This document shows positions 32,681-45,250 of a stretch of DNA of 64,000 bases, piece after piece; the stretch's first letter is position 1, and the number at the start of each line of letters is the position of its first letter. Under the pieces are notes generated by a model. It searched no databases. It saw only the letters and a program-made list of their open reading frames with translations, and was not told the origin of the DNA. Where the stretch lies: assembly GCA_009809945.1 (NCBI GenBank), contig WTPW01000866.1:223789-287788 (forward strand), given 5' to 3'. This stretch comes from Gigaspora margarita (lineage: Eukaryota; Glomeromycota; Glomeromycetes; Diversisporales; Gigasporaceae). A program made the translations under genes and the position numbers.

Positions 32681-33567
32681 TATACAACACTCTAACAGTT
32701 AGAAAAGATGTTATATCATATGATATATTATAATAAAATCTATAATAAAAACATATAAATTTACTATAAACTTTAAGCTCAAGTTTTTTTTCAATTTATA
32801 TATTAACTTCTTTTTGAATTTTAGGATTAAATATATAAAAAATAGTAGAATAAAAATACTTAAAACAACTTTTTAAAATTTTGCAAAAATTAAAGATTTT
32901 GTTAGTAAAATTTTATAAAAAAAAAATTGCTAATTTTAAAAATACAATTATATACAAAAGTTTATGTTGAACAAGTTTACTTAGTAGCAAAATATAGATT
33001 ATTTTGACAAAAAAATTAAGTTAGCTATATGCTAAAGTAAAAATTTTTGGTTTGTAAGAGGTATGCTATTTATTATGTAATTTTTACCATAGATATATGG
33101 TCAGAGATAGTAATCATATCTATATGTTATATTATCAATTTGAATTAGATAAAGTGATCATACTATATATGGATAAAAGTGCCTACTAAATAAAAATATT
33201 ATATAATAAATGGTATAACCCTAATATAAACACCTTTTTTGTCAAAATAATCTTGGGCTTCTAAGTAAACTTGTTTAGCATGTAATTTCTACTTGAATCA
33301 AAGTTAAATTATGTTTTTTCAAGCCTTTAACTAAGTAAAAAATAGGAGAATAATTTTTTTTAATAAAATTTTTTTTTCTAACTTTAACTTTATTTTTCAT
33401 TTAAAATATTTAAAAAAAGCATTTTGATTTTAATATGAGTAGAATTATATATGAACAAGTTTATTGTATTTTTCCAAAAATAAGTTACCTTTTTTTGGGC
33501 AAAAGTTATACAAAAAATCAGAAGTAGCTTATTTTCAGGTAAAATCGATTTTTGGCTAATTGTATAA

Positions 33568-33881
33568 AGTTGCTATATAGTTAATCGATTAATATTGCTT
33601 AAGTAAACTTATTTGGAAGGTCAAAATACACTTATCCTGAAATGTTAGTTAATATTGGAGAATGTTATTATTTAACTTTTAATTTGTACATTTGTCAAAT
33701 ACATTTTTTTAAAAAATTTTAATTTTTTCGCTAAATGTAAAATTCAAAAGTTAAATAATAAAAAGTTCTCCATTCTTGACAAAAATTCCAAAATATGTGT
33801 ATTTTGATATTTTAAATAAGTTTACTTAAGTAACTTTAATCGATTTATATAGAAAAATTTGGACTTTACTATATAGCAACT
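33568..33881. mobile_element. Foldback MITE FB-1, copy 3
   Basis: Arms starting AGTTGCTATATAG and ending CTATATAGCAACT; internal TAAGTAAACTTATTTGGAAG as in other copies. Nested in FB-5 copy 2. Confidence 0.7.
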
Positions 33882-34100
33882 ATTGTCGATCGTGGGGTAG
33901 CTTATTTTCAGATTAAAGACATTTTGAAGATTTTTGACCAAAAGAAAGGAGGTAGCTTATTTTCAAAAGTAGCTTATTTTGGAAAAAATACAGTACTTAG
34001 AAACCCAAAGCAGGTTATTTTGACAAAAAAAGAGGTTTATATTACAAACCAAAAAATTTTAATTTTAGCATATAGCTAACTTACTTTTTTGTTAAAATAA

Positions 34101-34252
34101 AGAGATTAACAAAAATAAGATGGTTTTTTAGTGGTGAAGAAAAATAAAAAATATTGAAATTATATATAGGAATCTGACCAAATCTATATTAAAGAAAGGA
34201 AGAGAGGGTAGATCTCTAATAAAAAATAATCAGGTAATTAATAATATGGTCA
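34101..34252. mobile_element. Harbinger-like MITE HM-1, 152 bp (copy 4, most decayed)
   Basis: Ends AGAGATTAACAAAAATAAGA and TGACCATATTATTAATTACC, flanked by TAA (34,098-34,100, 34,253-34,255). The mirror position in the opposite FB-5 arm (about 33,007-33,016) gives the empty site. Confidence 0.7.
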
Positions 34253-34569
34253 TAACCTATATTTTGCTACTAAGTAAACTTGTTTAGTATAAAATTTTGT
34301 ATATAATTATATGTTCAATATTAGCAAATCTTTTTTTTTCATAAAATTTTATTGGCAAAATCTTTAATTTTTTTGAAAAATTTTAAAAGTCATTTAAGTA
34401 TTTTTATTTTATTATTCTTGATATATTTCACTCTAAAATTCAAGAATAAGTTAATATATAAATTGAAAAAAAACTTGAGCTTAAAGATTATAGTAAATTT
34501 ATATGTTTTATTACAGATTTTATTATATATTAATACTCATATATAAACAGATATAACATCTTTTCTAAC

Positions 34570-35545
34570 TACTAACAAAAATTTTTTTGTTTTTCTTTAG
34601 TCAGAAATTTTGGTTCAAGTAATTATTATAAAGAGTTAATCCTTTTTTATTTCATATATTTTTTTTGATTTTTTTTTAATTTTTTGAATAAAATAAACAA
34701 AATGTATTTTTATTATTTTTATTATTTTGATCTTTATTTTATTTATTTATTTATTTGTTTGTTTTTTTTTGTTGTTTTTTTCTGGGTAGATAGATTTTTT
34801 ACAGGCAGATAAGATTTAGTTGAGTAGATGATGGTATATAGATAGGAAAATGTATTTTTTAAAAATAAAAGGGTATGTAAATAGATTTTTTTTTATATGC
34901 AAAAGAGTAGAGTGAATATATTTTTTACAGAAGAAAAAGTATAGTAATAGATAATTTTCAGATAAATAAGTGTCATGAATATGTGTTTATATGCAATAGT
35001 AGAAATAAAAAGTAAAATTCTGGCTATTTCTTACTATAGAAATAACTAGAAGTTTACTTTTTATTCTATCATTGTATAAGGTAAATAGGAGTATAATAAC
35101 TAGATTAAAGTTTTTACTAATAAAAGTTTATAATAAACATATAGATTTTTATAAAATTTTAATTATTTAAACTATGCTTAATAAAGAATAAATTGCTGTA
35201 AAAAATCTTTATATTATATGTATTTTTAGATATAAATAATTAGTACTATTGACCTATAAAAGAAATACAAAAACTAGCATAACTTATGATTCAGTGATTA
35301 GAAGTGAATGAAATAACAGAGCTCGTCAAGAAGGTTCTAATAAGCTATAAATTGTCTCTGTACAACTACTGGTTGATGAGATCGAATCTACTAAAGATCT
35401 ATATTTTGATTAGCAATCTAATTTGTTATGTGATTGTTGTAGACAAAATCGTTAAATCTAGCAAATCTGAAATATCTAGTTTTTAAAGCATATATTCTAT
35501 ATATTTATTTATTCAATATATTTTATTTATTAATTAGGGAATATA
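34570..35545. other. Gene-free stretch with one short isolated frame
   Basis: T-rich DNA to about 34,800, then mixed sequence. 35,304-35,486 (+) is a 60-codon frame in locally less AT-rich DNA with a few CpG; it may be a gene fragment but matches nothing I know and has no second copy here. Confidence 0.3.
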
Positions 35546-36143
35546 AATTTGTCACACTCGCAATATGTCACACTCTGTGTTTGACCAATCAAATCGCTCA
35601 ATTTTGTAGACAAAAAATTTTTTTAAAAATTAAGTTTTTACTTAATAAAAAGTGTAATATATATATATAATAGCACATCAAATAATGTAAAATTTTATTC
35701 TAAACAACTTTTCTAAGTTACAAAGATATATTGTCTTAGTAACAAAAGATGTTTTATAAGAAAAAACCAAATTTCAAAAGTTAGTATATATAAAACTTTT
35801 TTTTACTAAAACAATCTATCTTTTTTACTTAGAAAAAGTTGTTTAGCATAAAATTTTGCATATAATACTTAAAATATAAATATAGATTAAATTAGTAAAA
35901 AAAAGTTCTATATATGCTAACATTGGAAATTTTTGTTTTTTTTTATAAAACTTCTTTTTTTACTAAGATAATCTATCTTTGTAATTTAGAAAAAGTTGTT
36001 CAAAATAAAATTTTATACTATATATCTTGTTATTGCTTATTTATTTTTATATTTTACTAGTAAAATTTTTAGGTTTTTAAAAAAATTTTTGTTTACAAAA
36101 TCGAGCGATTTGATTGGTTGAATTACAGGGTTGCAACAAATTT
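35546..36143. mobile_element. Foldback element FB-3, copy 2 (compact)
   Basis: Outer arms share GACCAATCAAATCGCTCAAT and its inverse near 36,100-36,120. The centre has two further inverted pairs around AAGTTGTTTAGCATAAAATT. This is the uninterrupted counterpart of the nested stack at 10,350-15,272. Confidence 0.7.
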
Positions 36144-37560
36144 CTATTCACTTTTTTTATTTTATTTATTTTTTAATTTTTTTTCATTTTATTTAGCACT
36201 TTACAAAATCACTAGCTCTTTGAAAAAAAACCAACAACTTTTCAGAACTATGCAAGTACACCAATATGACTTCACAAGCCAACTCAAACTTCTGACACTT
36301 TGCAAGAACCTTTCTAAATTTTTAAGAACACTTCTTTAGGGAAATAATTTAGTTAGAGCAAGTTTTTGTAAGTTTTCGCTTATGTTTTTCTTATTTGATA
36401 CCTTTTGTTTTTGTTTTTTTGTTTTTTTTTTAAATTTTTTTTTATTAATTTATTTTATTTCAGTACTTTGCAAGAATACACTTCTTTAAAGAAATAATTT
36501 AGTTAAGCGCAAGTTTTTGCAAGTTTTTGCAAGTTAACTAGCACTTTACAAAAAACAACTAGGTTTTGGCAATTTCTAAATTTGAACTCTTCCTTCAGAG
36601 AAATAGAGATTTGGGACTTTGTTTTTTTTTTTATTAAGTTTGCTTATATATTTTGTCTTTTAGTTTTTTTTTTTTTACTTATTTTTTTACTTTTATTTTA
36701 TTTATTCTTAACTTTCTTTAAAACTTTGCAAGAAACAACTTGACTTGCTGGCACTTTACAAGAACACCAACTCTAGCTTCTCTGCCACTTTGCAAGAACT
36801 TACTAGATTCTCTGACAATTTGCAAAAACTCTAACACTTATTTTTCTACTATTTTTAGGTAATATTGAATATGAGTAAAGAGAAATAATAGCTAACTGCA
36901 GGATGAAAAAAATAAGTATATAGAGCTAGTATTATGTGATAAAGTGCGAAAGTAGTTTAAAATATTATTATTTTTTGTTTTTGTTTTTTTGTTATTTTTT
37001 GTACTTCTCTACTATTTTTAGAAAGTAGCAAATATAAGTGAATATAATTGTTAAAACAAAGAAGAGAAATAATAGCTAACTGCAAGATGAAGAAAATAAG
37101 TATTTAGAGCTAGTATTATACAACAAATGCGAAAGTAGTTTAAAATATTACTATTTTTTCATTTTCATTTTTTTTCAGTTTCAGTTTTTTTTGGTTTTAT
37201 TTTTTTTTTGTTGTAAAGAATATATAATAATATATAATAAATAAAATATATTTAATTTAAAAAAATAATATATAATAATAATAAATAAAAAAAATATAAA
37301 ATTTTATATTAAATTGTAAAACCTTGCAAAAATATGTGAAAATATGTAAAACTTTTAAAAATAAGTATACAGTATAATAGTATTGATTAGAATTATTATT
37401 CGTGATGTAAAATCTGATTACTATTGATTATTACTAATTATTATTGATTACTATCTTAATCGATAGTTCTCATTAAGGATTTTAATCAATTACTAACTAA
37501 TAACTGATAAAAATTAATAGTAATTCCCATGCAAATTTTGGTGATATAATATAAAACCAA
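36144..37560 (-). mobile_element. LR-1 element copy IV
   Basis: Same orientation and order as copy II: ACTTTGCAAGAACACC-type units (36,170-36,840), then AAATATTACTATTTTTTNATTTTC blocks and the AATATATAATAATA region. It lacks the SINE, CpG-rich and HM-2 insertions of copy II and so supplies their empty sites. Confidence 0.65.
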
Positions 37561-37949
37561 AACAAAAAAATGTTTGGTTGATTAGAAAGTAGTGATATAA
37601 TAAATAATAATTATTTATATAAATAAATTAATAAAAAAAGTTTAAATTAAAAAAAATCTATTAATAAATATTTATATAAAAATATTATTCTAAAAAATAT
37701 ATAAATTTTGGGTTAGGTCAGATTGAATCAGGTTGAATTAATTCTTAACCTAAACCTGACTTAAAACTTTTAGATCAAAAATTTTAATCTGAACCCAACC
37801 TGATTTTAGAGTACTATTAATCAATTTTTACTAATATTACTAAGGAATAACAATATATATATGGTTGGTCTTAATCTTTAGCTCTATTCTTTATAATTTT
37901 AAACTCTATTCTCATATCTAAAAAAAAAGATCTAGCTTATTTTTAACAA

Positions 37950-38898
37950 AAAATTTAGAAAGCAATACTTGTTCTATATGGATATTTATTTATATCTTGG
38001 TAACTAGTACTATGATATTAACTAATACTTATAGTTAGTAATACTTTTAAACCTCTTACTAATATCTACTTTTGCTATTATAAGATTTGTTTTAATCCTA
38101 GTACCTACTCTACTTTTTACTAGTTCTTGTACTAATATATTTCAAAATTTTAAATCAGTATTCTGGCAGAGTTGAATTATTTTGATATTAGGTACTTTTT
38201 AGAGAGGTTTTTTTTTTATTATAGGTTCTTTTTCTCTAGTATAATTCTAGTAGTTAGGTTAGTAAATTCTCTTTTTTAAGAGCTTATTATTTAGTTCTCT
38301 AGTTTTGATTTCAGAAGTTTTAGTTTTGGTAGTACTATTAAAGACCTTTACTACTTTTTTACTTAGAACTTGCTAAACAAAGTTCCTTAGATTTGTTTAT
38401 ATGATATTACATAATTATATCTAGGAGCTTCTATTCTAGATAGTAAAACCAAAGTTATAGTAGTACACTCAACCAATTAATAAAATATAGTTACTAAAAT
38501 ACAAATTTGTTTTTTTTAAAGCATTAATAGTCATGGGTATGCCAAAAGTGGCATACTACAAAACATGCTTTAAAAGAAAAATAAATATAGAGCATGCTAC
38601 TTATATATAATTAAGATATGTGTATATCTATTGTCAGGAAATTTCAAAATAGTAGATAGTAAATAAATATAAAATATAACAAGATTTGTTAAAAAATTTT
38701 AAAATTTGTTAATTATCTGGGGTTTTGAATAAGTTAATATAATGTTATGTATTTGTTATACCAAGGTGGTATTCTGGTATAAAATTTGTTAAATAGCATA
38801 CCCATAGCTTCTTTTCATGCCACAATTTCTAGATTTGAACTCTAGACCTACTGCTTGGAATGGCAACTTAACAACTTTTCTAAGTCACTACACTCTAG
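37950..38898 (-). mobile_element. SINE-1 copy D, very decayed, with TIR insert
   Basis: Follows the full order of copy A (CTTTTGCTATTATAAG through AAGACCTTTACTACTTTTTT to the tRNA-like head at 38,825-38,898), but with every C and G eroded toward T and A and no CpG left. A short TIR element (38,533-38,805) interrupts it just before the head. The B box has decayed to AGTTCAAATCT. Confidence 0.65.
38533..38805. mobile_element. Short TIR element, ATGGGTATGC ends
   Basis: Inverted ends ATGGGTATGC about 273 bp apart, with TGGCATAC and GGTATAAAATTTG near them. It splits SINE-1 copy D. The target duplication is unclear. Confidence 0.5.
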
Positions 38899-39191
38899 CT
38901 ATAATTTTTTTTGATTATTATATATATATATATAGTACTTTGGTAGAGTAAAATACTTTATACAAACTATAATATATAATTTTTAAATTAGTTTTACAAA
39001 CTATATCAATTTATTTTTTTCTTTTTTATAGTTTATTCTTATATTAGTATAACTTTGGTTTTTGTTTAGGTTTTGTAATACTGCTTCCTATTTTATCTTC
39101 TCTTTTATTTTTTTAATATATCTTATTGTTTATATAGATATAGATTTAATACTTCTTATTTTAGAGGCTAGATAAGAAAGATTAAAAAAAC

Positions 39192-39422
39192 TTGGCAATT
39201 TTGACAAGGCTAATAACTGTTATTGATGAGCTAAAAGAGTACCTCAGTTAGTTAGAGGACTTTTTAGAATTGTTACAGCAGATTGCATATATGTATTTTG
39301 ATAATTATATGAGTTTTTATTATAAAGATAAAGAATCAATAAAAATATTTGATCTCTGTATACTATGTAGTGGTACTTATCTTAATCCATATATAATAAA
39401 AGCACTAATCAGTATTGTATAA
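39192..39422 (+). pseudogene. Possible protein-coding remnant
   Basis: About 76 codons open except one TAG (LAILTRLITVIDELKEYLS, then LEDFLELLQQIAYMYFDNYM). It reads as a normal helical protein with a Cys-x-x-Cys (CILC). It is CpG-free and just left of the compartment boundary. Unidentified; could be chance. Confidence 0.25.
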
Positions 39423-39945
39423 TATATTCAATTATATATTATAAGTGATATTCTTGAATATATTATACAATACTAGTTTAACTAATTGTTTATGAGCTAA
39501 ATAAACCAAGAAAGCTTATAAAGAGTACATAATAAGTTTATTTGAGACAGTTTGTTTCGGAATTTTAATATAATTTGGTACTTTTTCTGGTTATAATACT
39601 AGTAACAAAATGGCGATGTTTTAAGTTTAAATAAAAGTTAGTACCGTAACTTATATTATCATTACAATATTTATAATATGAATGAAATTTAATCGCAAAG
39701 TTGTTAATAATTCATAAAGTTATAAAAACGGTAATCTCCGCCATTAAACTAATCTATATTATATATACATGTACTTTCAATTCTTAGATTATATATCAAA
39801 CGTCGATAAGAAGAATTTTGAAATATATATATTTATAAATTCATTATAACGACATCTATCAATCAAACATCTCCTTTTGTTGATTAAAGTTGATCAAATA
39901 TCTCACGAATCATGAGTTACAGTATATCTCAACAGTATCTCAAAC

Positions 39946-40065
39946 CTAGGATGGCATGTCATTATGTCCAATTGTTTCAATTTTTTTTGACATATGTCCA
40001 ATTGAAAATGAACATATGTCCAAAAAAAATTGAGGCCAATTGGACATAGTGATATGCCATCCCTG
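39946..40065. mobile_element. hAT-type hairpin MITE, 120 bp
   Basis: Inverted ends CTAGGATGGCATGTCATTAT and CAGGGATGGCATATCACTAT with ATGTCCAATTG arms. Flanks TCTCAAAC and TCTCAACC give an 8-bp duplication with one mismatch. First recognisable element inside the CpG-retaining compartment. Confidence 0.7.
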
Positions 40066-40099
40066 TCTCAACCACCCTATAAATGCTTATCCTAAAAGC

Positions 40100-40300
40100 T
40101 TGTTAGAATGGTTTTGTTATGTGACAATAAAGAGCCGTTAGGATAATTATTTAACACAACAATAAGGAGTTTTTGGAATGATAATTTATCGCTAATCATA
40201 AAGAACTATTAGAATATTATTTAACATTAACCATAAAGAATTATTAGAATGATTATTTAACAGTGTTAAATAATCATAATAAGCTGTTAGAATGACAGCT
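40100..40300 (+). repeat. About 36-bp tandem repeat, five units
   Basis: Units built on ATAAAGAACTATTAGAATNATTATTTAACA start near 40,126, 40,161, 40,198, 40,233 and 40,275. Degenerate at both ends. Confidence 0.65.
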
Positions 40301-40770
40301 TGATTCGATTATTTTGATTTTCACGTGCATCTGATGATTGGTCAAACTCGTATGACTGTCATTTTCATTCAACATTATTTTATATCTCGCATATTATGCA
40401 ATTGACATTTGAAGAAGATGTAGATTGTTCACTTATATCTTATGGAATATTGGATAAATCCGTAAAATTGCCATCATCACAATATAGAGCTTGGATCTAT
40501 TATCATTTGGACACTAAATTTAATAGTAAAATCCGTCGGATATCCATTAAATTTAATATGAAAACTATAAAAACGGATAGTCTCTACTATAATAGATTAT
40601 ATATTGTAAAATTGATTAAATATGGTTAAATCTAAACTATCATTTCATGACGGGTCAAACATCTAGTGGTGAATTTAAATTAAAAAGTCGATTCAAATAT
40701 AATATATAAAACAAAATAGAATGATTCAAGTAATAATTGAAAAAAATGAAACATGACACTAAAAGAACTA

Positions 40771-40865
40771 TTGTCGCGGATGATCGTGAAATTCGGATGA
40801 TGTTAAAATTAGGGTGATCTGCAAACGTTAGCCAATAGGTATTATTTCATGATCATCCGCGACAA
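40771..40865. mobile_element. MITE HM-2 relative, 95 bp, CpG-intact
   Basis: Inverted ends TTGTCGCGGATGATCGTGAA and TTGTCGCGGATGATCATGAA with one mismatch over 22 bp; flanks CTA and TTA. The end matches the HM-2 ends at 14,855 and 25,651 apart from changes largely of the C-to-T/G-to-A kind, and CGGATGATC is repeated just inside the left end. Probably close to the undecayed state of the family. Confidence 0.65.
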
Positions 40866-41020
40866 TTATTACGTATTAGATTAATTAATTTCTACAGGGG
40901 TCGACAAAATCTGTATTATCATCATTACAGGGGCGAGGACCGTACGTAAAAAGAAATATAATAACTTGTCTGATTAATTCCGATATTAATAAATTTTTAT
41001 ATAAAAATTTATATTACAAA

Positions 41021-41437
41021 TAGTGTTTGTAGTCGATTTTGCATTATCGATTTAGCCGGCTTAGTCAGCCGAATTTTCAAAAAATCGACTTAGTCGATTT
41101 TATGTTAGACTATATAACAAAATTACATTAACCACTTAAATTTAGGTCAGACCAATTCGGTGATTTAGATTACCACTCTTTTAGTAAAGAAGAGATTGGT
41201 ATATTTAGAAATTATGGAATTATAAAAAATTTTAAAAATAGGAATTGTATGATAGTAAGATCTGAAAAGAAAGTCACGAACATAAAATACGAGCAAGATT
41301 GAGAAAAAATATGAGAAAATCTCCGATAACTTTTAAAAAAAGCACAATTAGGGTGATCGACTTTGACTTAGCCGGCTAAGCCGATTTTTAAATATTGACT
41401 TAGTCGAATCGATAAATCATGGTCGACTACAACTCTA
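41021..41437. mobile_element. hAT-type MITE, 417 bp, perfect 8-bp TSD
   Basis: Inverted ends TAGTGTTTGTAGTCGATTTT and TAGAGTTGTAGTCGACCATG, flanked by ATTACAAA (41,013-41,020 and 41,438-41,445). Subterminal GCCGGCTTAGTC and CGACTTAGTCGA palindromes are likely transposase sites. CpG retained. Confidence 0.85.
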
Positions 41438-41445
41438 ATTACAAA

Positions 41446-43215
41446 TTAGTTAAAAAGAATATATATATATATATATATAATTTTACAATTTCTAATAACA
41501 TAGCTAAAGTTTAAAAGACCACTATTCTATCAATTCACAAGTTTTGTTTTTTTTAAAAAACAAATATTGTGAATTATTTTTTAAAAGAGATGTAATTTTT
41601 TTTTAAAGTTATTTTTTTATAGAGATTTAAAGTTAATTGCACCATATAATAATTTATTTCTTATAAACCATATTGTAAAATAGATGTATAACTTTATATA
41701 AATTCAGTATAATAAGTATAATACTAAAGCGAACCACGTTTAAGAATAGGTTTGGGTGAACATGATTTCATGTTACAGCTAAAGCGAGCCGGCTTTAATA
41801 TTAACTTTGGCCAACATTAAATTAATTAATATCTACAGCTATAGATTAAATTTTATATTTATTATTCGAGCAAAAGATTTTTTTATATTATAAGAATAAA
41901 TTATTATATCAGATATAGTCTAAAATATATTTTTTCAATACTATATAACAAATTAATTAGACATATTCCATATGATGTATAAGAAGTAACGATATAACTA
42001 ATAAGTTTAAGTATATACTATATATAACACAATACGCAGTTCTATTGATAATAACTTAATGTAATTTATTATTAATGAAACATTAGATGAATCAAAGTTA
42101 TGCATTATCTAAAACCAGAGCATTAATAACATAAATTATTGTAATACTATTTTTCATTAACTGATAAAAATATATAAACATATATATTTATATTTTGTAT
42201 GTTTATTTGTTTCCAAAAATAATCATAAGATAAAAATAGATAATCATGAGCATTAAATTTCATCTATAAAACGAACCAGACGATTTAAAGTATCAATAAA
42301 AAAAATAATAATAATAAAATTAAGTTTGCATTAAAGAAAAAACAAAAAAGAATTTAATAGCATTAATACATAAGAATACAAGTAATTCAATTAAGAAATA
42401 AAAAAGAAAAGTTACCAATATTATTTTGATTTAAAAAAAGGCAATGTAATTCAAAAAAAAAATAATTATGTAAGCGTTCTTGTAATGTATTAATTTGTAT
42501 ATATAAACCAATTAATTAAGGACAAATTTTATTCAAAAGTGTATAAAAGAACCTTTACATGTATATTTTGCATTTAAATACCTTTTACCGAATAAATGCT
42601 ACATAATAAATGATTTAATTAAATTTTTTTCACGAAACAATTAATTTTAACTAATTCAAAAAAAAAAAAAAAAACACACATATTAAGATATTTTTAATAC
42701 ATACAACGTTTAATACAAGAAAAGAAAGCATTATAAAAAATCCCATTGTTCTCAAATACATCTTTTGTAGACCTAAACAAGAAATCAGACATGATGTCTT
42801 TGTCGAAAAATATATCAAAAAGAACATAGAAGTAGGCGTTTAGTAAATTAGTTCTTTGTTAAATAATTCGGCAAATTCCTTTTCTAAAATCCAATCAAAG
42901 TTTTTTACTCAGAGATAAAACAAGCAGTATTACGTAATGCAATGTAATGCAATGCCATTTAAAAAAAAATATGATAAATTTTTTTGGTGCGATTCGTTAT
43001 ATATGTCGTTGAAAGGTGTTTTATCATCTTTGGGTATTAACAAAGATTTGAGTTAAAGTTACGCCTCGAGAACAATGAGGATTTTCTTTTGATGAGATTA
43101 GAAGAGATAAAATTGGAAAGATTTGAGACTAGAAGAGGTAAAATTGGAAAGATTTACGGAATATCCAATGATAAAGGAAATAACATTAAAGGATAACAAA
43201 AGTGTCATTTAATGT
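41446..43215. other. Gene-free AT-rich stretch
   Basis: Mixed AT-rich DNA with a direct pair CTAAAGCGANCC (41,726 and 41,777) and an A16 run at 42,659. No convincing gene or array. An isolated 77-codon frame at 40,396-40,629 (+), just upstream, ends in a plausible way but has no homolog or context. Confidence 0.4.
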
Positions 43216-43237
43216 TTTTTGAAGGAAGAAAAAAGGC

Positions 43238-43320
43238 ACGTACGAACGTACGTACCTGGTATATACAGTATGGTATGTAGTGGTATGTACGGTACCTGGT
43301 ACGTACGTTTTATGTTGCGT
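43238..43320. repeat. GTACGTAC cluster
   Basis: First dense cluster of self-complementary TACGTACGTAC blocks, which recur to 57,095 in the gene compartment. Confidence 0.8.
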
Positions 43321-43545
43321 ATCTGGTATGTTATGTATCTGGTATGTTTATGTATTTAGTATGTTATGTATTTGGTATGTTTATGTATTTAGTATGTTAT
43401 GTATCTGGTATGTTTATGTATTTAGTATGTTATGTATTTGGTATGTTATCAGTTATGTATCTGGTATGTTACGTCGTTACATATGTTACGTGTTACGTCG
43501 TTTACGTCGTTTACGTCGTTTACATCGTTACGTAGTTACGTAGTT
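43315..43545 (+). repeat. TGTATCTGGTATGTTATGTA minisatellite plus GTTACGTCGT units
   Basis: Units TATGTATNTGGTATGTTTATGTATTTAGTATGT repeat about five times, then TTACGTCGT repeats. Open frames of 63 and 87 codons here are repeat translations. Confidence 0.75.
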
Positions 43546-45124
43546 ACGTACTGTACGCATATCTGATATGTACTATATATGTAAGTATGCAAATATTGAT
43601 GTAATTATGAATAGAAAATAAACGAAAAAAAATACGTATCTTAAAATGATGAGTTTTTTTGTCATTTTTGGTATAAATTGAAATATAGTATAAAATATGT
43701 TTTTTTTTTTTTATGTAAATAATTTTAACAATGCATTCATACTAACCTATAAAATTTTTTTTCGTTTCAAACTAACTTTTTTACCAAAGAAATACACGTA
43801 GTAAGATTTTTGGTTGTTTACCAAATTATCATTGATATTTTTAACAATGCTATATAATACTAACCAAATTTCGATCTAACAATAAGGAAATTATAAAAGG
43901 TTCATTGAAATAAATTTTACATGATTGGAAAGTTGAAAATTAATAAGGTTTCATACATGTTAGATTGGTGTGTGAATGAAATATCTTTTAAAAAACAATA
44001 AGAGTAAATAACACGAATTATCAGTTAGTTAAGGTTAAAAATATGACTAGTCTGACTGTACGTACAGTACGTACAGGTACTGTACAATACGTAAATACGT
44101 AAGTCTTTTATGTAAGGTACTTTTCTATTTTATGTAGGTACATACTTTACTCGGAAATTTCTACCTTAACCCATTTATTTTTGAACTAGAACATTTTCAG
44201 GTTATATACGAAGTTAAAATTGGTTTATATATATATAACTATAAAAAAATTTAATTGTATTGGTTTATCTCTTTTTAGCAATTTTATACCTTAAATACTA
44301 AAATGGATAACAACCGATTTTTTAAATACTTAATATTGACTAATAACAGACTAATACAATAATAAAACATACTATATATATATATGTACAAAAACGTATG
44401 TATATTAAATTATGATAATTTGTTATGTGTTATGGTTTCGCAATGATTATATAAGTTAGCATATTTTTTTCAGGCAAAAACCGCGTATATGTCGAACAAG
44501 TACGAATAAATGTGTGATAATAATTTACTCGGCGAATAATCTATATAATATAATAATAATTTATAAAATAATTTATATAATACAGTAATAATAAATATAT
44601 TAATATATAGTGCATGATATTTATTATATATTATGTATGTATATATCTAGTATACTAATATAGTAATAATTAAAATTTTGTATAATTAACTAATTTAAAT
44701 AATTGAAACCCTTGCCGATTTTTTATATTTATAGTAATTTATATAGAATTTGTTATTTTTTCTTTTAATAGACAAATTTGGAAAAAAAATAAAAAAAAAC
44801 AACTAGTATATAAGTAACGTATAACAACTAATAACGATTTTAAAAATTATTGTTAATTTTTTTTTTTTTTTTTTTACTATCGGAAAACTATTTATTAATA
44901 TTAAGTTTAGCGCCAAATTAATTTTTTGTTTTTTGAACCAAACCTGGAATTCAAAGGATAAAGATCTGAAAAACCCGAAAAAATCAACGGAAAAATGTAA
45001 CCCCTAATTGTTTTTTTTTAACTTGAAAAAAAATAGTAAACTTTTTTTTTTCTCCTATCCTCCATAAATGGTATTTATATTGAAGTATTATGACCGGATA
45101 ATGACGATCGTTAGACTGTTAACT

Positions 45125-45250
45125 CATATATATAGTTATAATATATATATATATATCATAGAGTTAGTTATATATAATATAGTTATATATAATATAGTTA
45201 TATATAATATAGTTATATATAATATAGTTATAATATAGTTATAACTGCAT
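45125..45250. repeat. ATATAGTTATATATAAT tandem repeat
   Basis: A 17-bp unit repeats about five times with little change, after a TA run. Confidence 0.75.

Larger units (their letters stand above)
32698..34569. mobile_element. Foldback element FB-5 copy 2, with nested inserts
   Basis: Inverted ends GTTAGAAAAGATGTTATAT; arms of about 370 bp match the arms of the element at 18,748-22,175 (ACATATAAATTTACTATAAA...TTTAAGCTCA). It is interrupted by a short TIR element (about 33,058-33,230), FB-1 copy 3 (33,568-33,881) and HM-1 copy 4 (34,101-34,252). Confidence 0.7.

Noticed and set aside
40396..40629. 77-codon frame as a small gene
   Set aside because: It lies in CpG-retaining DNA and has a plausible start, but there is no domain, second copy or conserved signal to support it.
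43280..43543. 87-codon open frame as a gene
   Set aside because: It is a translation of the TATGTATCTGGTATGTT minisatellite; overlapping frames are equally open.
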